Source: Desulfovibrio aminophilus (GTDB lineage: Bacteria; Desulfobacterota; Desulfovibrionia; Desulfovibrionales; Desulfovibrionaceae). Taken from it: 64,000 bases of DNA. The notes below the pieces were generated by a model, which made no database searches, was not told where the DNA came from, and saw only the letters and a list, made by a program, of their open reading frames with translations. Position 1 is the stretch's first letter. Each line of letters begins with the position of its first letter. Made by a program: the position numbers and the translations under genes. The stretch spans positions 1-64,000 of the forward strand of contig NZ_JAMHGA010000034.1 of assembly GCF_023660105.1 (NCBI RefSeq), in the 5' to 3' direction. Shown here one piece after another: positions 18,413 to 27,581 of this stretch.

Positions 18413-18417
18413 CAGGG

Positions 18418-18457
18418 AAAGAAAAGGACATCGACGCCTCGTCGACGGGGAATGTCC
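18418..18457 (-). terminator. Terminator of the cheX/HEAT-REC operon
   Basis: On the minus strand, outer arms GGACAT/ATGTCC and inner arms CGACG/CGTCG form one interrupted hairpin. It is followed by TTTTCTTT, 20-60 nt after the HEAT-REC stop codon. Confidence 0.65.
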
Positions 18458-18476
18458 GAGTGGCGCACCCGAGCGG

Positions 18477-20063
18477 TCAGCCGCCCAGGACTTCCTGAAT
18501 TTTCGCCTTGAGGGCCTCGGGCTGGAACGGCTTGGTGATGAAGGCCGTCACGCCTGACTTTTCCGCCAGATTGCGCTGGGAGGCCTCGGACTCGGTGGTG
18601 ACCATGATCACGGGCACGTTCTCGTAGCCCTCGGTGGCGCGCAGGCGCTCCACCAGCTCCATGCCGTCCATGACCGGCATGTTCATGTCCGTGACGACCA
18701 CCTCCACGGGCTCCCCGGCCTCGATGAAGGCGTAGGCCTCGTGGCCGTTGGCCGCCGTGAGCGGCTCGAAGCCCAGGTCCGTGAGGATGGCCCGGTGCAG
18801 GGCCAGCATGGAGCGGGAGTCGTCGGCGGCCAGGGCCTTGCGCGCGCTCGTCTCGGCCCGGGGCAGGCGGTCCAGGTCGTCCTCGGCCCGCTCCCCGCCG
18901 ATCTCCTCCAGCTTCTCGCGGAAGGCCGCGATGACCTCGTGGTCCCGCGACTCGGCCAGGGCGTCGATCAGGGCCGCGGCCGCGCCCTCGAACTCGTAGA
19001 GCGCGTCGAACAGCCGCAGGGCCTTGGAGGCGATCAGGGCCTTGGCCAGCCGGTCGCTCTGCTCGTTGGCCTTGGTCAGGAGGGCGGTGAGGGCCTTGAT
19101 CATGCCCGGACTCACGTGCCGCTCCAGGCCCATGACCACGGCCATGAGGATCAGCTCGTCCTTCTCGTTCACGCCGTCCATGAGGCAGATCAGGCCCTTC
19201 ATGGTGCCGATGCGGCCCAGGGCCTCGTACACCGCGTAGCGGACGTTGGGGTCCTTGGCCAGGCCCCGATCCACGGCCCCCACCAGGATGTCCGCGCCCT
19301 TCCGGTGGCCGATGAAGCCCAGGAGGTTGGCGGAGAGGATCTTCTCGTCCGTGTCGCCGGACTCCAGCCGCGCGCCCAGGAGGGGCACGGCGGGTTCTCC
19401 GACCTGCACCAGGGTGTCGGTGATGATCCGGCGCACCGTGGGGTTCTTGTGGTGCAGCCGGTCCACCAGGAAGGCCAGGGTCTCCTGCGTGCCGAAGGCG
19501 GCCAGGGCCTCCACGGCCTTCCAGGTGGTCACCTCGCAGCGCTCGAAGGCCTCGTCGGCCTCGTTGCCCTGGACGATCTCCATGAGCGGGGGGATGGAGG
19601 CCTCGTCGCCCATGGCCCCGAGCATTTCGATGCACAGGGCCGAGGTGAAGGCGTCCGGGTTGGCGAGGTGCGCGCGGAACAGGGGCAGGGAGACCTGGTC
19701 GCGGAGCCGGGCGAGCGCGGTGAGGATTTCCAGGACCTGCTCGGGGTCGGTCTCGGCTTCGCCCAGGGAGGTGAGCACCGGCGCGGCGGAGGTGAAGCCG
19801 TATTCGCCGATGACGCGGATGCACAGGGTCCGGTAGCCGACATGGCCGGAGGCCAGCCCTTCCACGGCCTTGGCCTCGTGCTGGGAGAGCACGGCGTTGA
19901 GGGCGTTGACCACCATGTAGTCGATGGAGGTGTCGCCCAGGGGCCGTCGGAGCAGGTCCAGAAGGCCGGGCAGGGCGGCGATGTCCTTGCTGCCCGTGAT
20001 CTCGTTCAGCAAGGTGATCTGGTCGAGAAAATCCATGTCGCGGAAGCCGTCAAGCATGCCCAT
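18477..20063 (-). CDS. HEAT-repeat protein with C-terminal CheY-like receiver domain
   Basis: 528 aa. Residues ~1-390 are HEAT/PBS-lyase-type helical repeats (for example DTLVQVGEPAVPLLGARL and YEALGRIGTMKGL). Residues ~408-528 are a receiver domain: acidic pair ADDSRS, phosphoacceptor D459 in VVVTDMNMP, Thr in MVTTES, Lys in TKPF. It has no output domain beyond the repeats, so it probably acts as a scaffold or phospho-relay protein. It starts 46 bp after cheX and upstream of motAB, pointing to chemotaxis or motility control. A terminator follows. Confidence 0.85.
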   Translation of the reverse strand: MGMLDGFRDMDFLDQITLLNEITGSKDIAALPGLLDLLRRPLGDTSIDYMVVNALNAVLSQHEAKAVEGLASGHVGYRTLCIRVIGEYGFTSAAPVLTSLGEAETDPEQVLEILTALARLRDQVSLPLFRAHLANPDAFTSALCIEMLGAMGDEASIPPLMEIVQGNEADEAFERCEVTTWKAVEALAAFGTQETLAFLVDRLHHKNPTVRRIITDTLVQVGEPAVPLLGARLESGDTDEKILSANLLGFIGHRKGADILVGAVDRGLAKDPNVRYAVYEALGRIGTMKGLICLMDGVNEKDELILMAVVMGLERHVSPGMIKALTALLTKANEQSDRLAKALIASKALRLFDALYEFEGAAAALIDALAESRDHEVIAAFREKLEEIGGERAEDDLDRLPRAETSARKALAADDSRSMLALHRAILTDLGFEPLTAANGHEAYAFIEAGEPVEVVVTDMNMPVMDGMELVERLRATEGYENVPVIMVTTESEASQRNLAEKSGVTAFITKPFQPEALKAKIQEVLGG

Positions 20064-20109
20064 GTTCTCTCTCCGCCTGGGTGTTCCGGCGCGGCCCCGG
20101 GGGCCGCGC

Positions 20110-20568
20110 CTATTCGAAACAGAATTCGATGGTGAAGCCGCCGTGCTCGGTGTGGAAGGGGATGGCCATGATCGGGGTCTTGGCCATGTGCGAGATGGTG
20201 TGTCCGTCGCCCATGATCACCGAGGGCGTGGAGCCCTGGAAGACCATGCCCTTTTCGGCCAGCCCGGCGCGGGCCTGACCCGAGACCATGTTCGTGATCT
20301 CGCCCACGGCGTCGCGGACGTCGCTCATGATGTCGCCGATGTCGTCCCCGAGCATGGACTTGACGATGGCCACGGCGCAGTCGCGGGAGAAGGAGAGGGA
20401 CACGCTGCCGTTCTTCTCGCCCGTGAGGCCCACCAGGCCGGTGACGTCGCCCTGGGCCACGTTGTTCTTCTTCACGAACGGCTTGTCGGCCTGGGGCGTG
20501 ATGAAGGCCATGGTGGAGATGACGTTGATGGCGGCCTTGATGAAGGGTTTGGCCAGTTCGACATCCAT
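20110..20568 (-). CDS. cheX: CheX-like CheY-P phosphatase
   Basis: 152 aa. The CheX/CheC catalytic signature E-x2-N is present (E90-I-T-N93 in DAVGEITNMVSGQAR). Start at the ATG 20568, with AAGGAG 8 nt upstream. CheX hydrolyses phospho-CheY; here the obvious partner is the receiver domain encoded by the next gene. First gene of the cheX-HEAT-REC unit. Confidence 0.88.
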   Translation of the reverse strand: MDVELAKPFIKAAINVISTMAFITPQADKPFVKKNNVAQGDVTGLVGLTGEKNGSVSLSFSRDCAVAIVKSMLGDDIGDIMSDVRDAVGEITNMVSGQARAGLAEKGMVFQGSTPSVIMGDGHTISHMAKTPIMAIPFHTEHGGFTIEFCFE

Positions 20569-20629
20569 GCGCGCGCTCCTTCGGGTCCGTTGGCGGGGGA
20601 TCCGCCTTTTCGTCCGCGATATGCCGTGT

Positions 20630-20658
20630 TTGTAAGTCCGCCAGGGCTTTCGGGTCAA
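20630..20658 (-). promoter_or_regulatory. Candidate cheX promoter
   Basis: Minus strand TTGACC (20653-20658), 17-nt spacer, TTACAA (20630-20635), about 60 nt upstream of the cheX start. A 7-bp inverted repeat (CCGGAGA/TCTCCGG, 20666-20687) sits just upstream, in the divergent region shared with the MFS gene. Confidence 0.5.
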
Positions 20659-20758
20659 GCCCGGGCCGGAGAATATAACGTCTCCGGTCCCGCGCCGCGT
20701 ACCGCGCCGTTGCGCCCCGCCGGCGACGGGGCTATGACAGCCGGACCACGGAGGACGC

Positions 20759-21949
20759 ATGCGCGAGAATTCCGAATCGAGACTATCCGCCGCCCTGCCC
20801 GCGCTGTGCTTCGTGAGCACGCTCTACCTGCTCAGCTTCCTCTCCCGGACCATCCTGGCCCCGCTGCTGCCCGCGGTGCGCGCCGAGCTGGGCCTGGGCC
20901 ACGCGGCCTCCGGGGAACTCTATCTTCTGCTCGGCGGGGGCATCGCCCTGGGGCTGCTCTCCAACAGCCTGGTCGCCTGCCTGGCCGACCACCGCCGCGC
21001 GGCGGGCCTCTCCGCCCTGTCCACGGGCGCGGCCCTGCTCTGGGCCGCCGCCTCCGGCGACATGGCCTCCTTCCGTTGCGCCCTTTTCGCCGTGGGCCTG
21101 GGCGCGGGCCTCTATCTGCCCTCGGGCGTGGCCATCGTCACCGCCACGGTCCGGCCGCCGGACTGGGGCAAGGCCCTGGCCCTGCACGAGCTGGCCCCGA
21201 ACCTGAGCTTCACCCTGGCCCCGCTCCTGGCCGAGGCCATGCTCCGCTGGTTTTCCTGGCGCGCGGGCCTCGGCGCGCTGGGCGTCCTGGAGATCGCGGC
21301 CGGGCTGGCCTTTCTGGCCGGACGCCTGGGCGCCGGGTTGCGCGGCCGCTCCCCCAGGCCCGGGGTGCTGCGGGGGCTCGTGCGCGAACCGGCCTTCTGG
21401 GCCGTGGTCTGCGCCTTCGGACTGGCCGTGTCGGCCAGCTTCGGAACCTATTCCATGTCCACGCTGTACATGGTGGACCGGGGCGTTCCCCGACCGCAGG
21501 CCAACGGGTTCCTGAGCCTGGCCCGGCTGGCGGCCCTGCTGGCGGCCCTGGGCGCGGGCTGGGTCACGGACCGCCTGGGCCCCTTCGCCACGCTGCGGGC
21601 CTACTTCCTGGGCATGGGCGCGGCCCTGGCCGCCCTGGGGCTGGCCCCCACCGGGGCCATGCCCGTGGTCCTGGTGGTCGAGGCGGTCTGTTCGGTGTTC
21701 TTTTTCCCGGCCTGCGTGGCGGCCCTGTCGCGGACCTTTCCCGGCGAGATGCGCAGCCTGACCCTCTCCCTGGCCGTGCCCCTGGGCTTGGCCGTGGGCC
21801 TGGGCGGCGTGCCCGTGGCCCTGGGCGCGTTCGGCGACGCCGGAGTCTTCGGCCTGGGCTTCGTCCTCCTGGGCGGGCTGGTGCTCTGCGGGCTGGCCCT
21901 GCCGCGTTTCCTGCGGCCGCGTCTTGCCGGAACGGGCGAAAGGGGATAG
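20759..21949 (+). CDS. MFS transporter
   Basis: 396 aa with twelve predicted membrane segments in two halves. The loop 2-3 segment ACLADHRRAAGLSAL stands for the usual GxLADRxGRR motif. Probable proton-coupled importer or exporter of a small solute; substrate not recognisable. GGAGG lies 5 nt before the ATG. First of a run of transport genes on the plus strand (MFS, CNT, MBL, AEC). Confidence 0.85.
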   Translation: MRENSESRLSAALPALCFVSTLYLLSFLSRTILAPLLPAVRAELGLGHAASGELYLLLGGGIALGLLSNSLVACLADHRRAAGLSALSTGAALLWAAASGDMASFRCALFAVGLGAGLYLPSGVAIVTATVRPPDWGKALALHELAPNLSFTLAPLLAEAMLRWFSWRAGLGALGVLEIAAGLAFLAGRLGAGLRGRSPRPGVLRGLVREPAFWAVVCAFGLAVSASFGTYSMSTLYMVDRGVPRPQANGFLSLARLAALLAALGAGWVTDRLGPFATLRAYFLGMGAALAALGLAPTGAMPVVLVVEAVCSVFFFPACVAALSRTFPGEMRSLTLSLAVPLGLAVGLGGVPVALGAFGDAGVFGLGFVLLGGLVLCGLALPRFLRPRLAGTGERG

Positions 21950-21975
21950 TGCGGGCGCTGGTAAAAGGGGGGAGA

Positions 21976-23220
21976 ATGCAGATGTTTCAAAGCGCCCTGG
22001 GCCTGGCGGCCCTGATCGGGATCGCCTGGCTCCTGAGCGAGAACCGCAAGGCCGCGCGCCTGCGGCCCGTGCTTCTCGGCCTGGCGCTCCAGTTCGCCGT
22101 GGCCTTGGCCCTGTTCAAGATCCCGGCCTGCGGGCGGTTCTTCATCGCGCTGAACCAGGCGGTGGCGGCCGTGGAGGAGGCCACCCGCAGCGGCACGAGC
22201 TTCGTCTTCGGCTACCTGGGCGGCGGGCCGCTGCCCTTCACCGAGAGCTACCCCGGCGCGGCCTTCGTGCTCGCCTTCCAGGCCCTGCCCCTGGTCCTGG
22301 TGGTCAGCGCCCTGTCCTCGCTGCTCTTCTACTGGCGCGTGCTGCCCGTGGTGGTGCGGGCCTTTTCCTGGGTGCTGGAGAAGACCATGCGCATCGGCGG
22401 AGCCCTGGGGCTGTCCGTGGCGGCCAACGTCTTCGTGGGCATGGTCGAGGCCCCGCTCATCATCAGGCCCTACCTCGGCCGGATGACCCGCAGCGAGCTG
22501 TTCACCTGCATGACCAGCGGCATGGCGACCATCGCGGGCACGGTCTTCATCCTCTACGCCGGCATCCTCCGCCAGGCCATTCCCGACGCCCTGGGGCATC
22601 TCCTGGCCGCCTCGCTGATCAGCGGCCCGGCCGCCATCCTCATCTCCCAGCTCATGGTCCCGGAGACCGGGGAGATCTGCCTCGGCCGGGTCGACCCGCC
22701 GCGCGCGGCCATGAGCAGCATGGACGCCGTGGCCCGGGGCACTTCCGACGGCATGGGGCTGTATCTCAACATCCTGGCCATGCTCGTGGTGCTCATCGCC
22801 CTGGTGGCCCTGGGCAATTCGATCCTGGGCCTGCTGCCGGACCTGGGCGGCGCGCCGCTCACGCTCCAGCGCCTGGCGGGCTGGATGCTCGCGCCCCTGG
22901 CCTGGCTCCTGGGCGTGCCCTGGGCCGAGGCCCAGACCGCCGGGACGCTCCTGGGCGTGAAGGTGGTGCTCAACGAGCTGCTGGCCTATGTCGATCTGGC
23001 GAACCTGCCCGCCGGGGCGCTCTCGGAGCGCAGCCGGCTCATCCTGGTCTACGCCCTGTGCGGCTTCGCCAACTTCGGCAGCCTGGGCATCATGATCGGC
23101 GGCATGCGCGCCCTGGTCCCGGAACGGGCCCAGGAGGTGGCCGCCCTGGGGCCGAGGACCATCGTCTCGGGCTTTCTGGCGTCCTGCATGACCGGCGCCG
23201 TGGTGGGCGTCATTTTCTGA
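21976..23220 (+). CDS. Concentrative nucleoside transporter (NupC/CNT family)
   Basis: 414 aa (412 if the ATG at 21982 is used; the AGGGGGGAG tract at 21966-21974 could serve either). CNT features: GTSFVFGYLGGGPLPF, VANVFVGMVEAPLIIRPYL, CMTSGMATIAGTV (the nucleoside-binding re-entrant region), and YALCGFANFGSLGIMIGG near the end. It imports nucleosides with Na+ or H+ across the inner membrane. It begins 26 bp after the MFS gene and is followed after 13 bp by a metallo-hydrolase gene. Confidence 0.92.
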   Translation: MQMFQSALGLAALIGIAWLLSENRKAARLRPVLLGLALQFAVALALFKIPACGRFFIALNQAVAAVEEATRSGTSFVFGYLGGGPLPFTESYPGAAFVLAFQALPLVLVVSALSSLLFYWRVLPVVVRAFSWVLEKTMRIGGALGLSVAANVFVGMVEAPLIIRPYLGRMTRSELFTCMTSGMATIAGTVFILYAGILRQAIPDALGHLLAASLISGPAAILISQLMVPETGEICLGRVDPPRAAMSSMDAVARGTSDGMGLYLNILAMLVVLIALVALGNSILGLLPDLGGAPLTLQRLAGWMLAPLAWLLGVPWAEAQTAGTLLGVKVVLNELLAYVDLANLPAGALSERSRLILVYALCGFANFGSLGIMIGGMRALVPERAQEVAALGPRTIVSGFLASCMTGAVVGVIF

Positions 23221-23233
23221 GAAGGAGGCAGCC

Positions 23234-23980
23234 ATGCGCTACGTGATCCATCCCATCGTCATGGGCAGCAAGGTTTTCGACAAGGGCATGATGACCTACC
23301 AGCACGGCTACGGCACGCCCTACGTCATTCCCATCTACTGCTGGTACCTGGAGGGCGGGGACCGGAAGATCCTCGTGGACACGGGCGAGATGCGGCCCAT
23401 CCAATCCGAGGACCGGGAAAAGGCCCTCGGCGGGCGGATATACACCTTCGAGGAGGGCTTGGCCCTCTATGGCCTCAAGCCCGAGGACATCGACATCATC
23501 GTCCACACCCACCTGCACAACGACCACTGCGAGAACGACAGCCTCTGCGTGAACGCAAAAATATACGTCCACGAAGCCGAGCTGGCCGCCGTGCACGACC
23601 CGCATCCGCTCGATTTCCGCTACCTGGAGGACTACGTGGAGGAGGTCGAGGAGCGCGGCCAGATCGTGCCCGTGACCGGGGACATGGAGATCGTGCCCGG
23701 CGTGCGCGTGATCCACACCCCGGCGCACACGGACGGCGGGCTCACCGTGCTCGTGGACACGGCCAAGGGCCTGGCCGCCATCACCGGCTTCTGCGTCATC
23801 ATGGAGAACCTGGAGCCGCCCCGCGAGGTCCGGGGCATGGAGATGGAGGTCATCCCTCCCGGCACCTGCACGAACCCCAAGGCCGCCTACGACATCCTGC
23901 TCAAGGTCAAGAGCCTGGCGGACATCCTCCTGCCCCTGCACGAGCCGCGCTTCGCCTCCACGCCCTCCATCCCGGAGTAG
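23234..23980 (+). CDS. Metallo-beta-lactamase-fold hydrolase (lactonase-like)
   Basis: 248 aa. The HxHxDH zinc motif is H93-L-H95-N-D97-H98 (HTHLHNDH); further metal ligands are probably in TPAHTDGG and near the C-terminal PLHEP. The N-terminal layout and ILVDTGE segment resemble AHL-lactonase-type enzymes, but the substrate is uncertain. AGAAGGAGG SD. Tightly packed between NupC (13 bp) and the AEC transporter (3 bp), so it probably processes a transported compound. Confidence 0.82.
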   Translation: MRYVIHPIVMGSKVFDKGMMTYQHGYGTPYVIPIYCWYLEGGDRKILVDTGEMRPIQSEDREKALGGRIYTFEEGLALYGLKPEDIDIIVHTHLHNDHCENDSLCVNAKIYVHEAELAAVHDPHPLDFRYLEDYVEEVEERGQIVPVTGDMEIVPGVRVIHTPAHTDGGLTVLVDTAKGLAAITGFCVIMENLEPPREVRGMEMEVIPPGTCTNPKAAYDILLKVKSLADILLPLHEPRFASTPSIPE

Positions 23981-23983
23981 GCC

Positions 23984-24895
23984 GTGAGCGGCGTCCTGGC
24001 GGCCATCGCGCCGATCTTCGCCCTCATCCTGGCGGGATACGGGCTCCGGCGTCTGAACTTCCCCGGCCAGGACTTCTGGCCGGACATGGAGCGGCTGACC
24101 TACTACGTGCTCTTCCCGGCCCTGCTGGTGGACAGCCTCTCGGGCAAGGACACCGGCGGCCTGCCCGTGGCCCTGCCCGCCCTGGCCCTGGTCCTGGCGG
24201 TCTGCGCCACGGCCCTGCTGCTGGTGCTCCTGCGGCCCCGGCTGGGACTCTCCGGCCCGGCCTTCACCTCGATCCTGCAGGGCGCGATCCGGCCCAACAC
24301 CTACGTGGGCCTCTCCCTGGCCTCGGCCCTGCTCGGGGAGCGGGGGCTGGCCCACTCGGCCGTGATCCTGCTCGTGCTGGTGCCCCTGGTGAACATCCTC
24401 TCCGTGGCCGCGCTCAACCGCCACGGCGAGGGCCGGGCCCGCACCGGCCCGCTGGGGGTGCTCCGCGAGCTGGCGAGGAACCCGCTCATCCTGGCCTGCC
24501 TGGCCGGGGTCGCGCTGAACGCCGTGGGCCAACGCCTGCCCTTCGGGCTCTCCGACATCCTGACCATCCTCGGCCGGGGGGCCCTGCCCCTGGGCCTGCT
24601 GGCCGTGGGCGCGGGCCTGCGTTTCCAGGGAGCCCGCCCCTGGCCCCTGGGCTTGGCCTGCCTGCTCCATCTGGCCCTGCTGCCGCTCCTGGCCGCCGGG
24701 GCCTGCGCGCTTCTGGGCGCGGCCCCCGAGTCCCGGCTCGTGGTGGTGATCTTCACCGCCGTTCCGGCGGCGGCCTCGTCCTACATCCTGGCCCGCCAGA
24801 TGGGCGGCGACGCGGACCTCATGGCCGCGGTGATCACGGCCGAGACCGCCGCCTCGGCCCTGACCCTGCCCCTGGCCGTGGCCTGGCTCGGTTGA
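23984..24895 (+). CDS. AEC-family transporter (auxin-efflux-carrier fold)
   Basis: 303 aa starting at GTG 23984, 3 bp after the previous stop; no ATG fits the conserved N-terminus (VLAAIAPIFALILAGYGLRR). About ten membrane segments; ILQGAIRPNTYVGLSLA is characteristic of the family, members of which export dicarboxylates or other organic anions. Fourth gene of the transporter cluster. Confidence 0.88.
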   Translation: MSGVLAAIAPIFALILAGYGLRRLNFPGQDFWPDMERLTYYVLFPALLVDSLSGKDTGGLPVALPALALVLAVCATALLLVLLRPRLGLSGPAFTSILQGAIRPNTYVGLSLASALLGERGLAHSAVILLVLVPLVNILSVAALNRHGEGRARTGPLGVLRELARNPLILACLAGVALNAVGQRLPFGLSDILTILGRGALPLGLLAVGAGLRFQGARPWPLGLACLLHLALLPLLAAGACALLGAAPESRLVVVIFTAVPAAASSYILARQMGGDADLMAAVITAETAASALTLPLAVAWLG

Positions 24896-24967
24896 TTCCC
24901 CGCTTGCCTTTCCGGTCCACATCCGGCACAAGGCCAGGCAATGAACGAAATCCCCAAGGAGCAGGAC

Positions 24968-25351
24968 ATGGCAGAAGACTTCCGCAAACTGTTGAAGGAA
25001 GCCAACCGCAGCGACGACTGGGGCCGCTACTTCGAGGACATCGTGGTGCAGGGATTCCTGGTCCTCTCGGCCCAGGCCAGCAGCGTGCACGCCAGCACTC
25101 CCGAGGAGACCCTGGAGGACGTGAACGGCTACACGGCCTGGCAGGTGGCCCTGAGCCAGAACGGCAAGCGCACCCTGACCCAGAAGGGCTACGGCGCGTG
25201 GGACGAGCTGGCCCGCAAGCCCTGGGCCACGCACTTCACGCCGCACGAGATCGACGGCATCATGGAGGCCGAGTTCGTGCCCACGGAAGTGGTGCAGCAG
25301 ATCTACGAGGACCTGCTGGCCTGGAAGAAGGAGCCCTGGACCGGGGACTAG
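24968..25351 (+). CDS. Conserved hypothetical protein
   Basis: 127 aa from the ATG at 24968, preferred over 24941 because AAGGAG lies 6 nt upstream. Soluble, acidic and rich in Trp (GYTAWQVALSQNG, WDELARKPWATHFTPHEIDGIM). No family recognised. The TAG stop shares CTAG (25348-25351) with the convergent DUF554 gene. Confidence 0.65.
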   Translation: MAEDFRKLLKEANRSDDWGRYFEDIVVQGFLVLSAQASSVHASTPEETLEDVNGYTAWQVALSQNGKRTLTQKGYGAWDELARKPWATHFTPHEIDGIMEAEFVPTEVVQQIYEDLLAWKKEPWTGD

Positions 25352-26031
25352 CCGAAGATCAGGGTCAGGACCACGACCATCGGCAGGGCGGGCAGCAGGT
25401 TGGAGAGCTTCACGCGCTTGATGTCCAGGAGCGTGAAGCCGATGCCCAGGATGAGCACCCCGCCCGTGGCCGTGAGCTGGGCGATGAGCTGGGGCGTGAA
25501 ATACTGCTGGAAGACCCCGGCGAAGAGGGTCAGCCCGCCCTGGTAGAGCAGCACGGGCAGGAAGGAGAAGAGCACGCCCGCGCCGTAGGTCGAGGCCAGG
25601 GCCACGGAGGCGAAGCCGTCCAGGATGGACTTCGTGTAGAGCACCGTGGCGTCGCCCCGGATGCCCTCGTCGAAGGAGCCGACGATGGCCATGGCCCCGA
25701 TGCAGAAGATGAGCGAGGACGTGATCAGGCCGTCGGTGAAGGAGGCGTTGCGCGAGCGCACCACGGCCTTCAGCTTGCCCGCCAGGACCTCGAAGAGCCC
25801 TTCCAGGTTGAGCAGTTCGCCGAGGATTCCGCCCAGGAGCACGCTGAAGATCAGGATGAGGATGTTCTCCACCTTGAGGGCCATCTGGATGCCGATGAGC
25901 AGGACGCAGAGGCCCAGGCCCTGGAAGACGATGGCCCGCACGCGTTCGGGAAAGCGGTTGTGCAGGAGCATGCCGATGACGCTGCCGAGGATGATGGCCA
26001 GGGCGTTGACCAGGGAGCCCAGGGGGAGCAT
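25348..26031 (-). CDS. DUF554 family membrane protein
   Basis: 227 aa from the ATG at 26031. Six to seven membrane segments; LGSLVNALAIILGSVIGML at the N-terminus and GSFDEGIRGDATVLYTKSILDGFAS are typical of DUF554 (YdfK-like) proteins. Function not established for the family. AAGGA precedes the start. Convergent with the 127-aa gene. Confidence 0.88.
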   Translation of the reverse strand: MLPLGSLVNALAIILGSVIGMLLHNRFPERVRAIVFQGLGLCVLLIGIQMALKVENILILIFSVLLGGILGELLNLEGLFEVLAGKLKAVVRSRNASFTDGLITSSLIFCIGAMAIVGSFDEGIRGDATVLYTKSILDGFASVALASTYGAGVLFSFLPVLLYQGGLTLFAGVFQQYFTPQLIAQLTATGGVLILGIGFTLLDIKRVKLSNLLPALPMVVVLTLIFG

Positions 26032-26111
26032 GGATTGTCCTTGTGTTGCGGTGCCGACGGGCCGGGGATAGCAGGTCGGCCGGGCGCTGGCAAGCGGGCC
26101 GGGCCGGACCA

Positions 26112-26141
26112 TTGACACGCCGGGCCGCGCTCCCCTATGAA
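26112..26141 (+). promoter_or_regulatory. tRNA-Leu promoter
   Basis: Consensus -35 TTGACA (26112-26117), 18-nt spacer, TATGAA (26136-26141), 13 nt upstream of the tRNA 5' end. Confidence 0.8.
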
Positions 26142-26154
26142 GAAGACCCTCCGT

Positions 26155-26241
26155 GCCGGGATGGCGGAATTGGTAGACGCAGCGGACTCAAAATCCGCCG
26201 GTGGCGACACCTTGGGGGTTCGACTCCCCCTCCCGGTACCA
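26155..26241 (+). tRNA. tRNA-Leu (CAA anticodon)
   Basis: 87-nt class II tRNA with encoded CCA. The acceptor stem is GCCGGGA with TCCCGGT. The anticodon stem GCGGA/TCCGC encloses the loop CTCAAAA, giving anticodon CAA (reads UUG). Long variable arm; T-arm GGGGGTTCGACTCCCCC. It has its own promoter and terminator. Confidence 0.96.
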
Positions 26242-26251
26242 CAGGAATGAC

Positions 26252-26288
26252 AAGGCCTCGCGGCGTATGCCCCGGGGCCTTTTCGTTT
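26252..26288 (+). terminator. tRNA-Leu terminator
   Basis: AAGGCCTCG (26252-26260) pairs, with one G-U, with CGGGGCCTT ending near 26282. The stem extends past a C-C mismatch and is followed by TTTCGTTTTT. Confidence 0.7.
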
Positions 26289-27576
<1,288 letters not shown>

Positions 27577-27581
27577 GACCC

